From: an uncultured Eggerthellaceae bacterium | GTDB lineage: Bacteria; Actinomycetota; Coriobacteriia; Coriobacteriales; Eggerthellaceae | Reading direction: 5' to 3' | NCBI GenBank assembly: GCA_947650915.1 | Contig: CANSWY010000006.1 | Span: 28,324 to 92,323, forward strand | Length of the DNA stretch: 64,000 nt | Shown here: one piece after another, positions 50,795 through 61,103 of the stretch | Position numbering within the stretch: the stretch's first letter is position 1 | Layout of the letters: each line of letters starts with the position of its first letter | Notes under the pieces: model-generated | Database searches by the model: none | What the model was told of the DNA's origin: nothing | The model's input: the letters and a program-made list of their open reading frames with translations, nothing else | Translations under genes and position numbers: made by a program

Positions 50795-51945
50795 GCTTCC
50801 AGGAGGCGCTGGGCGCGAAGGCGGATCTGGTGCTCCAGCATGGTGAGGCGCTTTTTCGGGAAGCCCTTCGCGGGGCGGCGCGTGAAGTGGAAATCCAGCG
50901 CCTTGCGGACCTTCGCGCGAGTAGCAGGCGTCAGCAACCGGACGGCCTCATCGAAGAAATCACCGTACAGGCACGGTCTCTGCGCTTCGGCGTAGGACGC
51001 CAGCGCCTCGCTGCTTCCCCAGTCATCGCCGTACGCCTGATAGAAGAGCGCATTGCCATGGTCGAACAGGGGCGCTGGCGCAACGATCCTGTTCGTGGCG
51101 TTGTCAGCAAGAAAACCGAAGTTGCCGAGATGTCGGTCCGTGTTGCAGATCAGCGCATCGAACGCCACCATGTCAGAAAGCGCCTCCCTGAACCGCTTGC
51201 CCATGGCGTCGCATTCGGACACGACCGCCTGCCAGCCGCCCTCCTTCACGATGCTGGCAACGGGCACGAAGGAATGCGTCTTGCTGGTGAACAGCTCGCA
51301 CGAAGAGCAGAGCACGCCCTTCCAACGATGGATCCCGTAATCGACCGCATCCACCCCGATGGCAGCCGCCACATCAGCGGCATAGTATTCAGAGAACGGC
51401 TCGAAGCCCGCGTTGGCAGCACCCGTCGTGCCGCCCTTGTACAGATAGATGCGGCCATCAATGCGGCGCCAGCACTTCGGCAGCATTCCGTTGGTCGTGA
51501 ACTCCGGCGACGACATGAAACTTGACCGGACCGAGCTTCCATACCCGGTGAACGCGACTTGGGCCAGAAGCCTGCTGATGCGGTTGTCATACAGATTGAC
51601 CTGGTCGAAGGTTGATCCATCCCCTTCTTCCACCACCCAGTAGCAATCGTCAAGCGAAAGCCCCTTGCTCAGCGCCAGGATTCCGAGCGGCCGGTTCGCG
51701 CTCAGCCCGTTGCGCGCCAAGAACGTATCCGCGAACGCCCGGTTCTTCGGGATGTTGCGCCGCTTGACCCATGCCTTCACGCCTTCGGGCGTGCATTCCA
51801 GCCCGAACGGGAGCAGCTGTCGCTTGTTCTCATCCACCCAGATGACCTGATACTGCGCATCCGCTGATGCAGCCTCCCGGTCCGCCGTGAACCTCAGAAG
51901 AGGCGTATCGAAATGCTTGAGCGTGTATGTCGTTGCGCCGGACAC
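50791..51945 (-). CDS. HipA-like serine/threonine kinase domain protein, solitary
   Basis: The 384-residue protein has the HipA-type kinase signature DALICNTDRHLGNFGFLADN (about residue 270) followed by the metal-binding FDHGNALF. The N-terminal part (TYTLKHFDTPLLRFTADREA) differs from classical HipA, and no hipB gene is adjacent. HipA kinases phosphorylate aminoacyl-tRNA synthetases; relatives are fused or orphan effectors. The GTG start at 51945 is poorly supported by its ribosome binding site. The stop TGA coincides with the first bases of a family 3 repeat. Confidence 0.82.
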   Translation of the reverse strand: MSGATTYTLKHFDTPLLRFTADREAASADAQYQVIWVDENKRQLLPFGLECTPEGVKAWVKRRNIPKNRAFADTFLARNGLSANRPLGILALSKGLSLDDCYWVVEEGDGSTFDQVNLYDNRISRLLAQVAFTGYGSSVRSSFMSSPEFTTNGMLPKCWRRIDGRIYLYKGGTTGAANAGFEPFSEYYAADVAAAIGVDAVDYGIHRWKGVLCSSCELFTSKTHSFVPVASIVKEGGWQAVVSECDAMGKRFREALSDMVAFDALICNTDRHLGNFGFLADNATNRIVAPAPLFDHGNALFYQAYGDDWGSSEALASYAEAQRPCLYGDFFDEAVRLLTPATRAKVRKALDFHFTRRPAKGFPKKRLTMLEHQIRLRAQRLLEA

Positions 51946-51970
51946 CCCTCAACGATCCGCAAACCGCACC

Positions 51971-53626
51971 CTATTCCCACTCAATGGTGGCTGGCGGTTT
52001 GGAGGTTATGTCGTAGGCTACTCGGTTGATGCCGGGGACTTCGGCCACGATGCGGCTGCTGATGCGGGCCAGCACTTCGTAGGGGAGCTTGGCCCAGTCG
52101 GCAGTCATAGCGTCTGAAGACTCAACGGCGCGCAGGATGATGGGGCGCTGATACGTCCGCTCGTCCCCCATGACGCCCACGGATCGCACGTCCGGCAGCA
52201 CGGCGAAGTACTGCCACACAGGGCGTTCAACCTCAGGTCCGCCGGCGCTTTCGCGGGTGAGTTCGGCAGCCCGCTCGCCCGTCTGCCGGAACAACGCTTC
52301 GTTGTACGCATCCAGCTCCTCGCGCACGATGGCGTCCGCGTTCTTCAGGATCTCCAGCTTCTCCGGCGTCACCTCGCCGATGATGCGGATGGCCAGGCCC
52401 GGCCCCGGGAACGGCTGGCGGTGCACGATGTGGTCCGGCAGCCCCAGCGCCGTGCCCAGCGCGCGCACCTCGTCCTTGAAGAAGTGGTCCAGCGGTTCTA
52501 TCAGATCGAAATGCACGCCGTCCGGGAACGGGATCAGGTTGTGATGGCTCTTGATGGTGGATGCCTTGCCGCCCGTCTTGCGCGCGCCGCTTTCGATGAT
52601 GTCAGGATAGATGGTGCCCTGGGCCAGGTACTTCACCGGCCGGCCGTCTTCCGCCAGGTCCTCCGCCACGGCGAAGAACTCCTTCCAGAACTGTTCGCCG
52701 ATGATGCGCCGCTTCGCCTCCGGATCCGTCACGCCGGCCAGCAGCTGCGCGTAGCGGTCTTCAGCATGCACGTGCACGAAATCGACGTCGAACTGCTTCG
52801 TGAAGACCTCTTCCACCTCTTCCGGTTCGTTCTTGCGCAGAAGCCCGTGGTTCACGAACACGCAGGTAAGCTGGTTCCCGATGGCCTTCGCGCAGAGCGC
52901 CGCCACCACGCTGGAATCCACGCCGCCCGAAAGCCCCAAAATCACGCGGCTGTCCCCCACCTGTTCGCGGATGGCTGCCACGGAATCCTCGATGATGGAA
53001 TCCATGGTCCACGTGCGCTCCAGCCCGCAGATGCCGAACAGGAAGTTCTTCAGCATGACATCCCCATAGGGCGTGTGGCGCACCTCGGGGTGGAACTGCG
53101 TGGCATACAGCTTGCGGCTGGCGCATTCCATGGACGCCACCGGGCACACGTCCGTACGGGACGTGATGACGAAGCCCTCCGGCACTTGGCTCACGGCATC
53201 GCGGTGGCTCATCCAGACCGTCTGCTCAGCGGGCGTGTCCGCGAAGAGCGCACTTTCGCCATCCGCCGCGTCCGTGCGCGTGAGCGGTGCCGGGCCGTAT
53301 TCGCCTTTGTCCGTATGCGAGACGGTGCCGCCCAGCGTCTTCGCCATGATCTGCTGGCCATAGCAGAAACCCAGCACGGGCACGCCCAGATCGAACACGC
53401 CCGCATCCACCGTGGGCGCATCTTCCGCGTACACGCTGGCCGGACCGCCGGACAGGATGATGGCCACGGGCTTCAGCGCAGCCATTTCGGCGGCGGGCAT
53501 GTCGCACGGGACGATCTCTGAGTAGACGCCCAGGTCGCGCACGCGGCGCGCGATGAGCTGCCCGTATTGGGCGCCGAAGTCAACGACGAGGACGGTGGGG
53601 TTCGTGGAAGCGGCATTCGCGGCCAT
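51971..53626 (-). CDS. guaA: GMP synthase (glutamine-hydrolysing)
   Basis: The 551-residue enzyme makes GMP from XMP with ATP and glutamine. N-terminal amidotransferase: [20 protein letters not shown], nucleophile elbow GFCYGQQ and the His-Glu of QFHPEV. ATP pyrophosphatase: [20 protein letters not shown]. The C-terminal dimerisation domain ends [17 protein letters not shown], as in all GuaA. The start at 53626 has an AAAGGA site; 55 further open codons upstream come partly from a repeat and are rejected. Confidence 0.97.
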   Translation of the reverse strand: MAANAASTNPTVLVVDFGAQYGQLIARRVRDLGVYSEIVPCDMPAAEMAALKPVAIILSGGPASVYAEDAPTVDAGVFDLGVPVLGFCYGQQIMAKTLGGTVSHTDKGEYGPAPLTRTDAADGESALFADTPAEQTVWMSHRDAVSQVPEGFVITSRTDVCPVASMECASRKLYATQFHPEVRHTPYGDVMLKNFLFGICGLERTWTMDSIIEDSVAAIREQVGDSRVILGLSGGVDSSVVAALCAKAIGNQLTCVFVNHGLLRKNEPEEVEEVFTKQFDVDFVHVHAEDRYAQLLAGVTDPEAKRRIIGEQFWKEFFAVAEDLAEDGRPVKYLAQGTIYPDIIESGARKTGGKASTIKSHHNLIPFPDGVHFDLIEPLDHFFKDEVRALGTALGLPDHIVHRQPFPGPGLAIRIIGEVTPEKLEILKNADAIVREELDAYNEALFRQTGERAAELTRESAGGPEVERPVWQYFAVLPDVRSVGVMGDERTYQRPIILRAVESSDAMTADWAKLPYEVLARISSRIVAEVPGINRVAYDITSKPPATIEWE

Positions 53627-53714
53627 GGCGATCCTTTCGCATGAGATTGCGCGGTGTTGGGTTGAGATTATACCGGGGATGGCCTGCCGCTCCGGCCGGG
53701 ATGGCGCAAGGGGT

Positions 53715-53859
53715 GATGTGCAGAAGGGACGTTCTTGATTGCACATGGAGATGGTCTTCCGGATGTGCAGAAGGGACGTCCCAAATTGCACATAGGAACA
53801 GCCTTTCAGTGCAGAATCTCCTTTCCTATGTGCGATTTGGGACGTCCCTTTTGCACATC
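53715..53859. repeat. Left half-unit plus family 1 repeat (98 bp)
   Basis: A left-arm unit (53715-53761) precedes a full copy (53762-53859) with both arms GTCCC-type. Loop CTTTCAGTGC (group A reverse). The repeat end touches the stop codon of the uvrA-like gene. Confidence 0.93.
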
Positions 53860-56367
53860 CTAGGGGAGGTGCAGGTAGCGGCCGGTGATGCTTTCGGGGT
53901 TGGCGGCGATGGCTTCGGGGGTGCCTTCGGCCACCAGGCGGCCGCCGGCCTCACCGCCGCCGGGGCCCAGGTCCACCACATAATCCGCGTTCTGGATCAT
54001 GTCCAGATCATGTTCGATCACCACCACGGTGGCACCCTTGTCCACCAGCCGCTGCAGCACGGCCAGCAACACCTCCACATCATGGGGGTGCAGACCGATG
54101 GTGGGCTCGTCGAACACGAACAGCGCGCCTGCCTGCCGCTTGTGCATCTGCCCGGCCAGCTTCAGCCGCTGCGCTTCCCCGCCGGAGAGCGCCGGCGTTG
54201 CCTCGCCCAGCGTGAGGTAGCCCAGTCCCAGCTCGGACAGCGTTTCCAGTTTCGCCATCACCTTCGGCATGCCGTCCGCGCGCAGCAGCAGCTGGTCCAC
54301 GGTGAGCGAGAGCATCTCAGGCAGCACCAGCTCATCTGCGTCTCCCAGCGGCATGCGCACCTGATAAGCCGCCTCCGCATAGCGTGAGCCTTGGCAATCC
54401 GGGCACGGGATGTCCACGTCCGGCAGGAACTGCACGTCAAGGGATATCTGGCCGGTGCCGTCGCACGTAGAACAGCGCAGGCCGCCGGTGTTGTACGAGA
54501 ACGCGCCCGCATTGAGGCCGCGCTCCTTTGCCGCGGGCAGCTTGGCGAACAGGCGGCGCAGGTCATCCAACACGCCGGAATAGGTGGCCACGGTGGAGCG
54601 CACGTTCGCACCGATGGGCGTTGCGTCGATCAGATGCACGCGCGTGATGCCGCCCGCGTCCAGCTTGCGCACGTGGGCGGGCAGCTTTTCCCCAGCGAAC
54701 GCAGCTTCCAGCGCGGGCACCAGGCTCTCAAGGATGAGCGTGGTCTTGCCGGAACCCGACACGCCCGTGATAGCGGTCAGCCGCTCTTCGGGGATCTGCA
54801 CGCTGAGCGCCTTTACCGTGTGGATGGGACCCGTTTCCAGCTTGAGGGCGCCGGCATCGAACAGGGTGGCCTCGTTCTCCCGTTCGCGCACCTGCACGCG
54901 GCGCGCACCGGACAGGCACGGCCCGATGCGAGACGCCGCGTCCTCCTCCACCTGCGCCACAGTGCCCTGCGCCACCACCCGGCCGCCATCCGCGCCCGAC
55001 CCGGGACCGATCTCTATGAGCCAGTCCACGTCCCGCAGCACCTGGATGTCGTGGTCCACCACCACGACGGAGTTGCCGTCGGCCAGCAGGTCCGCCATCA
55101 CGCCCAGAAGCCCCTCCACGTTGGACGGATGCAGCCCGATGGAGGGTTCGTCCAGCACGTAGAGCACGCCGGTGGTGCGGCTGCGCACGGCGCGAGCCAG
55201 CTGCACCCGCTGGCGTTCGCCGCTCGAAAGGGTGGAGCTGGCGCGGTCAAGGCTCAAGTAGCCCAGGCCCAGCTGCTGCAGACGCTGCATGGGTTCGGCC
55301 ATCTCCGCCGTGATGGCATCAGCCATGGCGCGCATGTCCTTCGGCAGCGTGCCGGCCACTGCGGGCACCCACGCGGCCAGCGCATCCAGTGTGAGCGCGG
55401 TGGCCTCCGCCAGGTTCCGCCCGTCCAGCAGGCTCGAGCGCGCCTTGGCGGACAGCCGCGTGCCATGGCAATCCGGGCACGGCTCCTGCTTCAGGAACTT
55501 CGCCACGCGCGCCAGCCCTTTGTCGTCCTTCACCTTCGCCAGCGCGTTCTTCACCGTGTTCACAGCGCTGTAATAAGTGAAGTCCAGCTCCGTGGCGCTG
55601 TCTTTGTTCTTGGGCACGTAGAGGATGTGCCGTTTCTCCATGGGGCCGTGCAGCACGATCTCTTGTTCTTCGGGCGTGAGGTCTTGGTACGGAACGTCCG
55701 TGCGCACACCCATCTCGCCGGCCACCTGCGCCATGAGCGACCACATGAGCTGCCGCCACGGTGCCACCGCGCCTTCGTCCAGCGTGAGCGTGGGATCTGG
55801 GATCAGAGTGGATTCGTCCACGTCACGCACCACGCCAGTGCCGCCGCAGGTGGGGCACGCGCCCGCGCTGTTGAACGCCAGGTCCTCCGCGCCCGGCCCG
55901 TAGAACTCCACGTGGCAGACCGGACAGGTGAGCGGCCGTTCGACAGCCACGTTCAGGCTGGGCGGCACGTGGTGGCCGTTCGGGCATGCGTGGCTGCCCA
56001 GGCGCGAGAACATGAGACGCAGGTGGTTCAGCAGCTCCGTGGAGGTGCCGAACGTGGAGTGGACGCCCGGGATGCCCGGGCGCTGGCGCAGCGCGATGGC
56101 GGCAGGCACATGCAGCACCTCGTCCACCTGCGCGCGCGTGGTCTGGCCGATGCGGCGGCGCGTGTAGGTGGAGAGCGCCTCCAGGTAGCGGCGGCTGCCT
56201 TCGGCGTACAGCACGCCCAGTGCCAGAGAGCTCTTGCCCGAACCGGACACGCCCGCGATGCCCACCAACCGGTGCAGCGGCACGTCCACATCCACATCCT
56301 TCAGGTTGTGCACGCGCGCGCCGCGCACCTGAATGGCTTCCGGTTCCTGGTATTCCTGCGCCGCCAC
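53860..56367 (-). CDS. UvrA-like ABC excinuclease protein (UvrA2 type)
   Basis: The 835-residue protein has two ABC ATPase modules. The first has P-loop [30 protein letters not shown] and CPTCGGTG zinc Cys, CPDCHG, and signature [14 protein letters not shown] with [14 protein letters not shown]. The second has [36 protein letters not shown] and [12 protein letters not shown]. It is shorter than housekeeping UvrA (about 940 aa), like the UvrA2/DrrC group linked to drug resistance. The GTG start at 56367 has an AAGGAG site 5 bp upstream. Confidence 0.92.
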   Translation of the reverse strand: MAAQEYQEPEAIQVRGARVHNLKDVDVDVPLHRLVGIAGVSGSGKSSLALGVLYAEGSRRYLEALSTYTRRRIGQTTRAQVDEVLHVPAAIALRQRPGIPGVHSTFGTSTELLNHLRLMFSRLGSHACPNGHHVPPSLNVAVERPLTCPVCHVEFYGPGAEDLAFNSAGACPTCGGTGVVRDVDESTLIPDPTLTLDEGAVAPWRQLMWSLMAQVAGEMGVRTDVPYQDLTPEEQEIVLHGPMEKRHILYVPKNKDSATELDFTYYSAVNTVKNALAKVKDDKGLARVAKFLKQEPCPDCHGTRLSAKARSSLLDGRNLAEATALTLDALAAWVPAVAGTLPKDMRAMADAITAEMAEPMQRLQQLGLGYLSLDRASSTLSSGERQRVQLARAVRSRTTGVLYVLDEPSIGLHPSNVEGLLGVMADLLADGNSVVVVDHDIQVLRDVDWLIEIGPGSGADGGRVVAQGTVAQVEEDAASRIGPCLSGARRVQVRERENEATLFDAGALKLETGPIHTVKALSVQIPEERLTAITGVSGSGKTTLILESLVPALEAAFAGEKLPAHVRKLDAGGITRVHLIDATPIGANVRSTVATYSGVLDDLRRLFAKLPAAKERGLNAGAFSYNTGGLRCSTCDGTGQISLDVQFLPDVDIPCPDCQGSRYAEAAYQVRMPLGDADELVLPEMLSLTVDQLLLRADGMPKVMAKLETLSELGLGYLTLGEATPALSGGEAQRLKLAGQMHKRQAGALFVFDEPTIGLHPHDVEVLLAVLQRLVDKGATVVVIEHDLDMIQNADYVVDLGPGGGEAGGRLVAEGTPEAIAANPESITGRYLHLP

Positions 56368-56428
56368 GCCGTCTCCTTGGATTCGCTCCGTTGCATTTTG
56401 CCGCCATTGTACGCCGGGCATCAAGCGG

Positions 56429-56613
56429 GATGTGCAAAAGGGACGTTCCAAATTGCACATAGTCCGGGGGTGATGTGCAAAAGGGACGTTCCAAATTGCA
56501 CATAGGAATAGATGATGTGCACTGAAAGACTGTTCCTATGTGCAATTTGGGACGTCCCTTTTGCACATCAGGCAATCTCACGGGTGCAATTTGGGACGTC
56601 CCTTTTGCACATC
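56429..56613. repeat. Family 1 repeat flanked by half-units
   Basis: A left half-unit (56429-56471), a full copy (56472-56569, GTTCC left arm, loop GCACTGAAAG group A forward) and a 44-bp right-arm unit with CAATCTCACGGG spacer (56570-56613). Confidence 0.93.
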
Positions 56614-56621
56614 AGGGGGAA

Positions 56622-57245
56622 TCAGAGGCCGGCGGCGGTGGCTCCAGCTTCGGCTTGTTCGTGGGTGAAGCCTTCGTAGATCAACTGGTCCACCAGGTCT
56701 TCGCGCGTGAAATCCATGGTGTCCAGGTACTGCGCGGCCATCTCCGCCGCTTTCCGGTTCCAATCAACGCCCAGCTTGTCGGCTGCATACACCGCATCAT
56801 CGTGCGAATACCCTTCGGATTCCAACGCAGCCACGATGCCCGCATGCGAATAGGGCATCTCTTCCAGGTGCATCTTCGCGGACATGAAGGCGTTCGTCTG
56901 CTCGCGCGTCTCCTGGGCGGGCACCTCCGTCTGGCCCTCTTCTGCCGCATCACCCTGATCCGCCACACCCGCCACCGCGCCGCCCACAGCCCCGCGCGCC
57001 GCACCCTCGTCCGCACCATCAGCGTTCTCGGCTGACGCGCTGCCGGACTCCAACGGCCCCGCTTCCACCCCAGACGAACCAGCCGAGGCGGACGGTTCCT
57101 CAGGCACCGGCATCAGAATGCACGCACCCACCCCCGCTGCCACGAACAGCACAACGGCCAGCGCGCAGGCCAGCACCCACGTCTTCCACTGCGGATGGCG
57201 CGACAACAAAACCGCCGCGCGCGAATCTTCAGAACCGTCCTCCAC
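56622..57245 (-). CDS. Ltp-family surface protein with two C-terminal HTH-like repeats
   Basis: The 207-residue protein has an N-terminal membrane anchor (WVLACALAVVLFVAAGVGAC, with a Cys that could be lipidated), a Ser/Ala/Glu-rich linker and two Ltp repeats of about 45 residues: NAFMSAKMHLEEMPYSHAGI...EGYSHDDAVYAAD, then KAAEMAAQYLDTMDFTREDL...EGFTHEQAEAGA. This domain (PF07553) occurs in surface lipoproteins, including the TP-J34 phage protein that blocks DNA injection. The GTG start at 57245 has a GGGAGAGG site 5 bp upstream. Confidence 0.85.
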   Translation of the reverse strand: MEDGSEDSRAAVLLSRHPQWKTWVLACALAVVLFVAAGVGACILMPVPEEPSASAGSSGVEAGPLESGSASAENADGADEGAARGAVGGAVAGVADQGDAAEEGQTEVPAQETREQTNAFMSAKMHLEEMPYSHAGIVAALESEGYSHDDAVYAADKLGVDWNRKAAEMAAQYLDTMDFTREDLVDQLIYEGFTHEQAEAGATAAGL

Positions 57246-57262
57246 GCGAGCCTCTCCCAGAA

Positions 57263-58120
57263 CTACTCCAGATACATCATGCGAAGCTGGCGCTTCTCGG
57301 CCTCCCCGAAATCAAGCTCCCGCTCCAGGTATGCATCCACCGAACCGAATACGCCGCGCATCGCATCCATTGCCGCCTCAAAGTATACGGTGTGCGCGTA
57401 CGCATAGGCTTCGATATCCGCATCAAGCCCCTTTGCCAGATGCGTGGCGCGCAGAAGACGCTCCATGCGCGCCATCCAACCGCTGATGAACAGGTTCGTG
57501 GCCAAATAATCCGCCACGATGACCTCATGCGGCACGCCCAGCGCATGCTCCACCAGGATGGCTGCAATGCCCGTGCGGTCTTTTCCCTGCGTGCAGTGCC
57601 AGAGCGTGGCACCTTCCTCCGCCTCCAGCAGATCATGCAGGAAACGCCCGTAGGCTTCAATGCCCAGCTCCCCCAGAATGGCCTTCGGGTACAGGTCTTT
57701 GATGGTCTCGAACGGGTGGCCGGTGAATTCCTGCATGAGCTTCTTGTCCTTGGCCACGCTCATGCGGCCCACCGTGATGATGGCGCCGTCCGGCAGCGGC
57801 GGCAGACTGACGTATTCCACGCCGGAGAGCAGCGGCAGCGGGTCCGGCGTGCGTTCCACTTCCAGCGGGGCGCGCAGATCCACCACGTATTCCATGTCAT
57901 GCATGCGCACCAGCTGCTTGATATCCGCGGCCGTGGCCTCCCCCAGCGCGCCGGAACGCAGCAGCCGCCGCTTGCGGATGCGCTTGCCATCCGCCGCAGG
58001 CATGCCGCCCAGGTCGCGCGCGTTGTCCACCCCATGCAGCGCCAGGTACCCGAAGTTCGGGAACCCGGGCACCGGTTCCGGCATCTCAGGGGGCATGATC
58101 TTGTGCTCCGTATGTGGCAT
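57263..58120 (-). CDS. Tyrosine-protein phosphatase (Y_phosphatase3 family)
   Basis: The 285-residue protein has NARDLGGMPAADGKRIRKRR at the N-terminus, YVVDLRAPLEVERTPDP and the catalytic P-loop WHCTQGKDRTGIAAIL (C-X5-R), the set of the lipid/tyrosine phosphatase family that includes PtpA of Listeria. It may act on phosphotyrosine or phosphoinositides. ATG 58120 is favoured; a GTG at 58132 is possible. It is 17 bp upstream of the Ltp gene, so they are cotranscribed. Confidence 0.9.
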   Translation of the reverse strand: MPHTEHKIMPPEMPEPVPGFPNFGYLALHGVDNARDLGGMPAADGKRIRKRRLLRSGALGEATAADIKQLVRMHDMEYVVDLRAPLEVERTPDPLPLLSGVEYVSLPPLPDGAIITVGRMSVAKDKKLMQEFTGHPFETIKDLYPKAILGELGIEAYGRFLHDLLEAEEGATLWHCTQGKDRTGIAAILVEHALGVPHEVIVADYLATNLFISGWMARMERLLRATHLAKGLDADIEAYAYAHTVYFEAAMDAMRGVFGSVDAYLERELDFGEAEKRQLRMMYLE

Positions 58121-58219
58121 GGGGCAACGCACCTTTCTGGACAGGGTTTCCCTGATGGTAAGGGAGACGCTTCCGAACGCGCCGAGAAGGAGTGCGCCTG
58201 TGGCTGTTTCGTCACGTGC

Positions 58220-58247
58220 TTGACAGGCAGCGCTCGTACCGTATACT
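58220..58247 (+). promoter_or_regulatory. Sigma-70 promoter of the metal-efflux operon
   Basis: TTGACA (58220-58225), 16-bp spacer, TATACT (58242-58247), directly before an ArsR-type operator. Confidence 0.85.
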
Positions 58248-58265
58248 TATGAACAGTTGTTCATA
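58248..58265 (+). promoter_or_regulatory. ArsR/SmtB-type operator
   Basis: Perfect 8-2-8 dyad TATGAACA-GT-TGTTCATA immediately downstream of the -10, the position and sequence type expected for repressor binding that blocks transcription until metal is bound. Confidence 0.8.
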
Positions 58266-58294
58266 TGTTTGTACATCAAACCGAAGGAACGAAC

Positions 58295-58693
58295 ATGAGC
58301 GAACCGAACCAGATCCTTGAAGAAGCGGAATCCATCCTGGAGTGCGCGCATGCCCAAGGCTGCCCGTTCGGGCCAGAAGCAGCCACCACCGAACGCCTCT
58401 TCGAGACCATGCCGGAAGACGAACTGCTCTACGAACTGGCGGATCTCTTCAAGGTGTTCGCAGACACCACGCGCATCAAGATCCTCTACGCGCTGATGCA
58501 GCACGAATGCAGCGTGAGCGACATCGCGAACGTGATCGGCGCCACTCAGAGCGCCGTTTCCCACCAGCTGCGGCTGTTGAAGCAAGCTCACCTGGTGAAG
58601 TTCCGCCGTGACGGCAAGAGCGTGATCTACTCCCTGGCCGATTCACACGTCTACACCATGCTGGCCCAAGGCCTCACCCACATCTGCGAGTGA
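58295..58693 (+). CDS. ArsR/SmtB-family metal-responsive repressor (CadC-like)
   Basis: The 132-residue protein has an N-terminal extension with Cys/His (ILECAHAQGC), ELADLFKVFADTTRIKILYA and the HTH SDIANVIGATQSAVSHQLRL followed by VKFRRDGKSVIYSLAD, as in CadC and relatives. The N-terminal Cys pair plus ECSVSD Cys at the HTH suggest Cd/Pb/Zn sensing. It leads the operon with the HMA protein and P-type ATPase, behind a consensus promoter and dyad operator. An in-frame ATG at 58265 lies in the operator; 58295 has the GAAGGA site. Confidence 0.92.
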   Translation: MSEPNQILEEAESILECAHAQGCPFGPEAATTERLFETMPEDELLYELADLFKVFADTTRIKILYALMQHECSVSDIANVIGATQSAVSHQLRLLKQAHLVKFRRDGKSVIYSLADSHVYTMLAQGLTHICE

Positions 58694-58745
58694 GGACACA
58701 TCATCACAACGCGCAACAGCGCATGACGAATGAAAGGAACGCCCG

Positions 58746-58964
58746 ATGAAACGCTCATACAAACTGCAAGACCTGGATTGCGCGAACTGCGCCGCCAAGA
58801 TGGAATGCGACATCCAGAAACTGGCCGGCGTGAACAGCGCGAACATCAGCTTCATGACCAGCAAGCTCACCATCGACGCGGATGACGGGCAATTCGGCCG
58901 CGTCTTGGATGAGGCGCAATCCATCTGCAGCCGCTACGAGAAAGACTGCGTGATCGTCCGCTAG
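58746..58964 (+). CDS. Heavy-metal-associated (HMA) domain protein
   Basis: The 72-residue ferredoxin-like metallochaperone has the metal motif DLDCANCAAKME (CxxC) near residue 12. It replaces the N-terminal metal-binding domain missing from the ATPase encoded 28 bp downstream, so it probably delivers or senses the metal in trans. Confidence 0.9.
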   Translation: MKRSYKLQDLDCANCAAKMECDIQKLAGVNSANISFMTSKLTIDADDGQFGRVLDEAQSICSRYEKDCVIVR

Positions 58965-58992
58965 GCGGGCATCAAGCTGCCAAGGGGGAACC

Positions 58993-60900
58993 ATGAACAA
59001 GAAGCAGAAGCGCTGGCGCAACCGGATCATCGTGGCGTTGGCGCTGTTCGCGGCCATCTTCGCACTGGAGTTGACCGGTGTCCTTGAACGCGCTTTCGGT
59101 GAAGAGAACGCCCTGTACGCGGAGTTCGCTCTCTTCCTCATCCCGTATTTCATCGCTGGCTACGACGTGCTTGCTGAAGCGGCGCGCAACCTGGCGCGCG
59201 GCCACGGGCTGGACGAGAACTTCCTCATGAGCGTGGCCACCATCGGCGCGTTCGCGCTGGTGTTCTTCCCGGATTCCGGCCCGCACATGGCAGAAGGCGC
59301 CGCGGTGATGCTGTTCTACCAGGTGGGAGAGCTGTTCCAGAGCTACGCCGTGGGCAAGTCCCGCCAGTCCATTTCAGACATGATGGACATCATGCCTGAA
59401 TTCGCGAACGTGATGCGCGGTGGCCAGCTGGTGCAGGTGGACCCGTACGACGTTGCCGTGGGCGATGAGATCGTCGTCAAGCCGGGTGAACGCATCCCCC
59501 TTGACGGCACCGTGACCGAAGGCGCGTCCCAGGTGGACACCACGGCGCTGACCGGCGAATCCGTGCCGCGTTCGGCTGCCCCGGGCGTGGAGGTCATCTC
59601 CGGCTGCGTGAACCTCACATCCACCCTCACCGTGCGCGTGGAGAAGCCCTACGCGGACTCCACCGTCAGCCGCATCCTGGAGCTGGTGGAGAACGCCGCG
59701 GACAAGAAAGCGCAAACGGAGAGCTTCATCACCCGGTTCGCGCGCTACTACACCCCCATCGTGGTAGGCCTGGCGGCCATGATCGCCGTGCTGCCGCCCC
59801 TCGTCTTCGGCGGCGGCTGGGCGGACTGGATCCTGCGCGGCCTCACGTTCCTGGTGGTCTCCTGCCCCTGCGCCCTGGTCATCAGCGTGCCGCTCTCCTT
59901 CTTCGGCGGCATCGGCGGCGCGTCCAAGCTGGGCATCCTCATCAAAGGATCGAACTATCTGGAGGCGCTCTCGCAGGTGGACACCGTGGTGTTCGACAAG
60001 ACGGGCACGCTCACGTCCGGCACGTTCGAGGTGACGCACCTGCTGCCAGCCGAGGGCGTCACCGAAGAGCGCCTGCTGGAACTGGCCGCGGCGGCCGAAG
60101 CATTCTCCAACCATCCCATCGCGCAGTCCATCACGCGGGCATGCACGGTGCCCATCGAACTGGAGAACGTGACAGAGAGCGAAGACGCATCCGGGCGCGG
60201 CGTGCGCGTGCGCTACCGTGGAGACGCGGTGCTGGCAGGCAACGGGCGCCTGATGGATGAGAACGGCATCCCGTACACGGCGTCCAACCTGGTGGGCACG
60301 CAGGTGCACGTGGCCGTGAATGGGGCGTTCGCGGGCACCATCATCATCGGGGACGTGGTGAAGCCGGATGCGCGCGCCGCCATCCAGGACCTGTATGCCG
60401 AAGGCGTCAAGCGCACGGTCATGCTGACCGGAGACCAAGCGGCCGTGGCCCACGCCGTGGCCGCTGACCTGGGGATCACGGAGGTGCGCGCGGAACTGCT
60501 GCCGCAGGACAAGGTGGAACAGGTGGAACGCCTGCTGGAACACGACGGCAACGGCAAAGTGGCCTTCGTGGGCGACGGCATCAACGATGCTCCGGTGCTC
60601 ATGCGCGCAGATGTGGGCGTGGCCATGGGCGCCATGGGGTCCGACGCGGCCATCGAAGCGGCGGACATCGTGCTGATGGACGACCGCCCCACCCAGATCG
60701 CCCGCGCGGTGCGGGTGGCGCGCAAGACCATGCGGATCGTCTGGCAGAACATCGTGTTCGCGCTGGGCATCAAGTTCGCCGTGCTCATCCTGGCAGCGCT
60801 GGGCATCGCCAACATGTGGATGGCCGTGTTCGCGGACGTGGGCGTGGCCGTGATCGCCATCCTGAACGCCATGAGAGCCATGCGCACGAAGGGGCTGTAG
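58993..60900 (+). CDS. cadA: Heavy-metal-translocating P1B-type ATPase (ZntA/CadA-like)
   Basis: The 635-residue pump exports divalent soft metals. Visible motifs: TALTGESVPR (actuator), SCPCALVIS (membrane metal site CPC), FDKTGTLTSGTF (phosphorylation site), SNHPIA (HP locus), MLTGDQ and GDGINDAPVL. The final membrane helices have the KFAVLILAALG pattern of Zn/Cd/Pb pumps. There is no N-terminal HMA domain; the neighbour gene encodes it separately. The start at 58993 has an AAGGGGG site. Confidence 0.94.
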   Translation: MNKKQKRWRNRIIVALALFAAIFALELTGVLERAFGEENALYAEFALFLIPYFIAGYDVLAEAARNLARGHGLDENFLMSVATIGAFALVFFPDSGPHMAEGAAVMLFYQVGELFQSYAVGKSRQSISDMMDIMPEFANVMRGGQLVQVDPYDVAVGDEIVVKPGERIPLDGTVTEGASQVDTTALTGESVPRSAAPGVEVISGCVNLTSTLTVRVEKPYADSTVSRILELVENAADKKAQTESFITRFARYYTPIVVGLAAMIAVLPPLVFGGGWADWILRGLTFLVVSCPCALVISVPLSFFGGIGGASKLGILIKGSNYLEALSQVDTVVFDKTGTLTSGTFEVTHLLPAEGVTEERLLELAAAAEAFSNHPIAQSITRACTVPIELENVTESEDASGRGVRVRYRGDAVLAGNGRLMDENGIPYTASNLVGTQVHVAVNGAFAGTIIIGDVVKPDARAAIQDLYAEGVKRTVMLTGDQAAVAHAVAADLGITEVRAELLPQDKVEQVERLLEHDGNGKVAFVGDGINDAPVLMRADVGVAMGAMGSDAAIEAADIVLMDDRPTQIARAVRVARKTMRIVWQNIVFALGIKFAVLILAALGIANMWMAVFADVGVAVIAILNAMRAMRTKGL

Positions 60901-61103
60901 CAGGCCGAACGCCGCCCCGCGTTCAGCCTGCTCTTGACCTCGCAGCCCGTCCTGCGTTCTGCACCATTCACGTTGGCCACGGACGCGAAACCTTATGTCA
61001 ACAGCTCATTGCAAGCCAGTCCGGGCAATTCCGGGCTGGCTATGCTTGCCATCAAGAGCAACGCGCCCGAGCGCTGCGCACGCACATGTCCAAGGAGGCC
61101 ACG

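Noticed and set aside
53627..53791. Upstream start for guaA
   Set aside because: The 55 additional codons include repeat sequence, while 53626 has a ribosome binding site and matches the normal GuaA N-terminus.
54391..56505. 704-codon plus-strand frame opposite the uvrA-like gene
   Set aside because: Antisense shadow with low-complexity Arg/His/Ala composition; the minus strand carries unmistakable ABC motifs.
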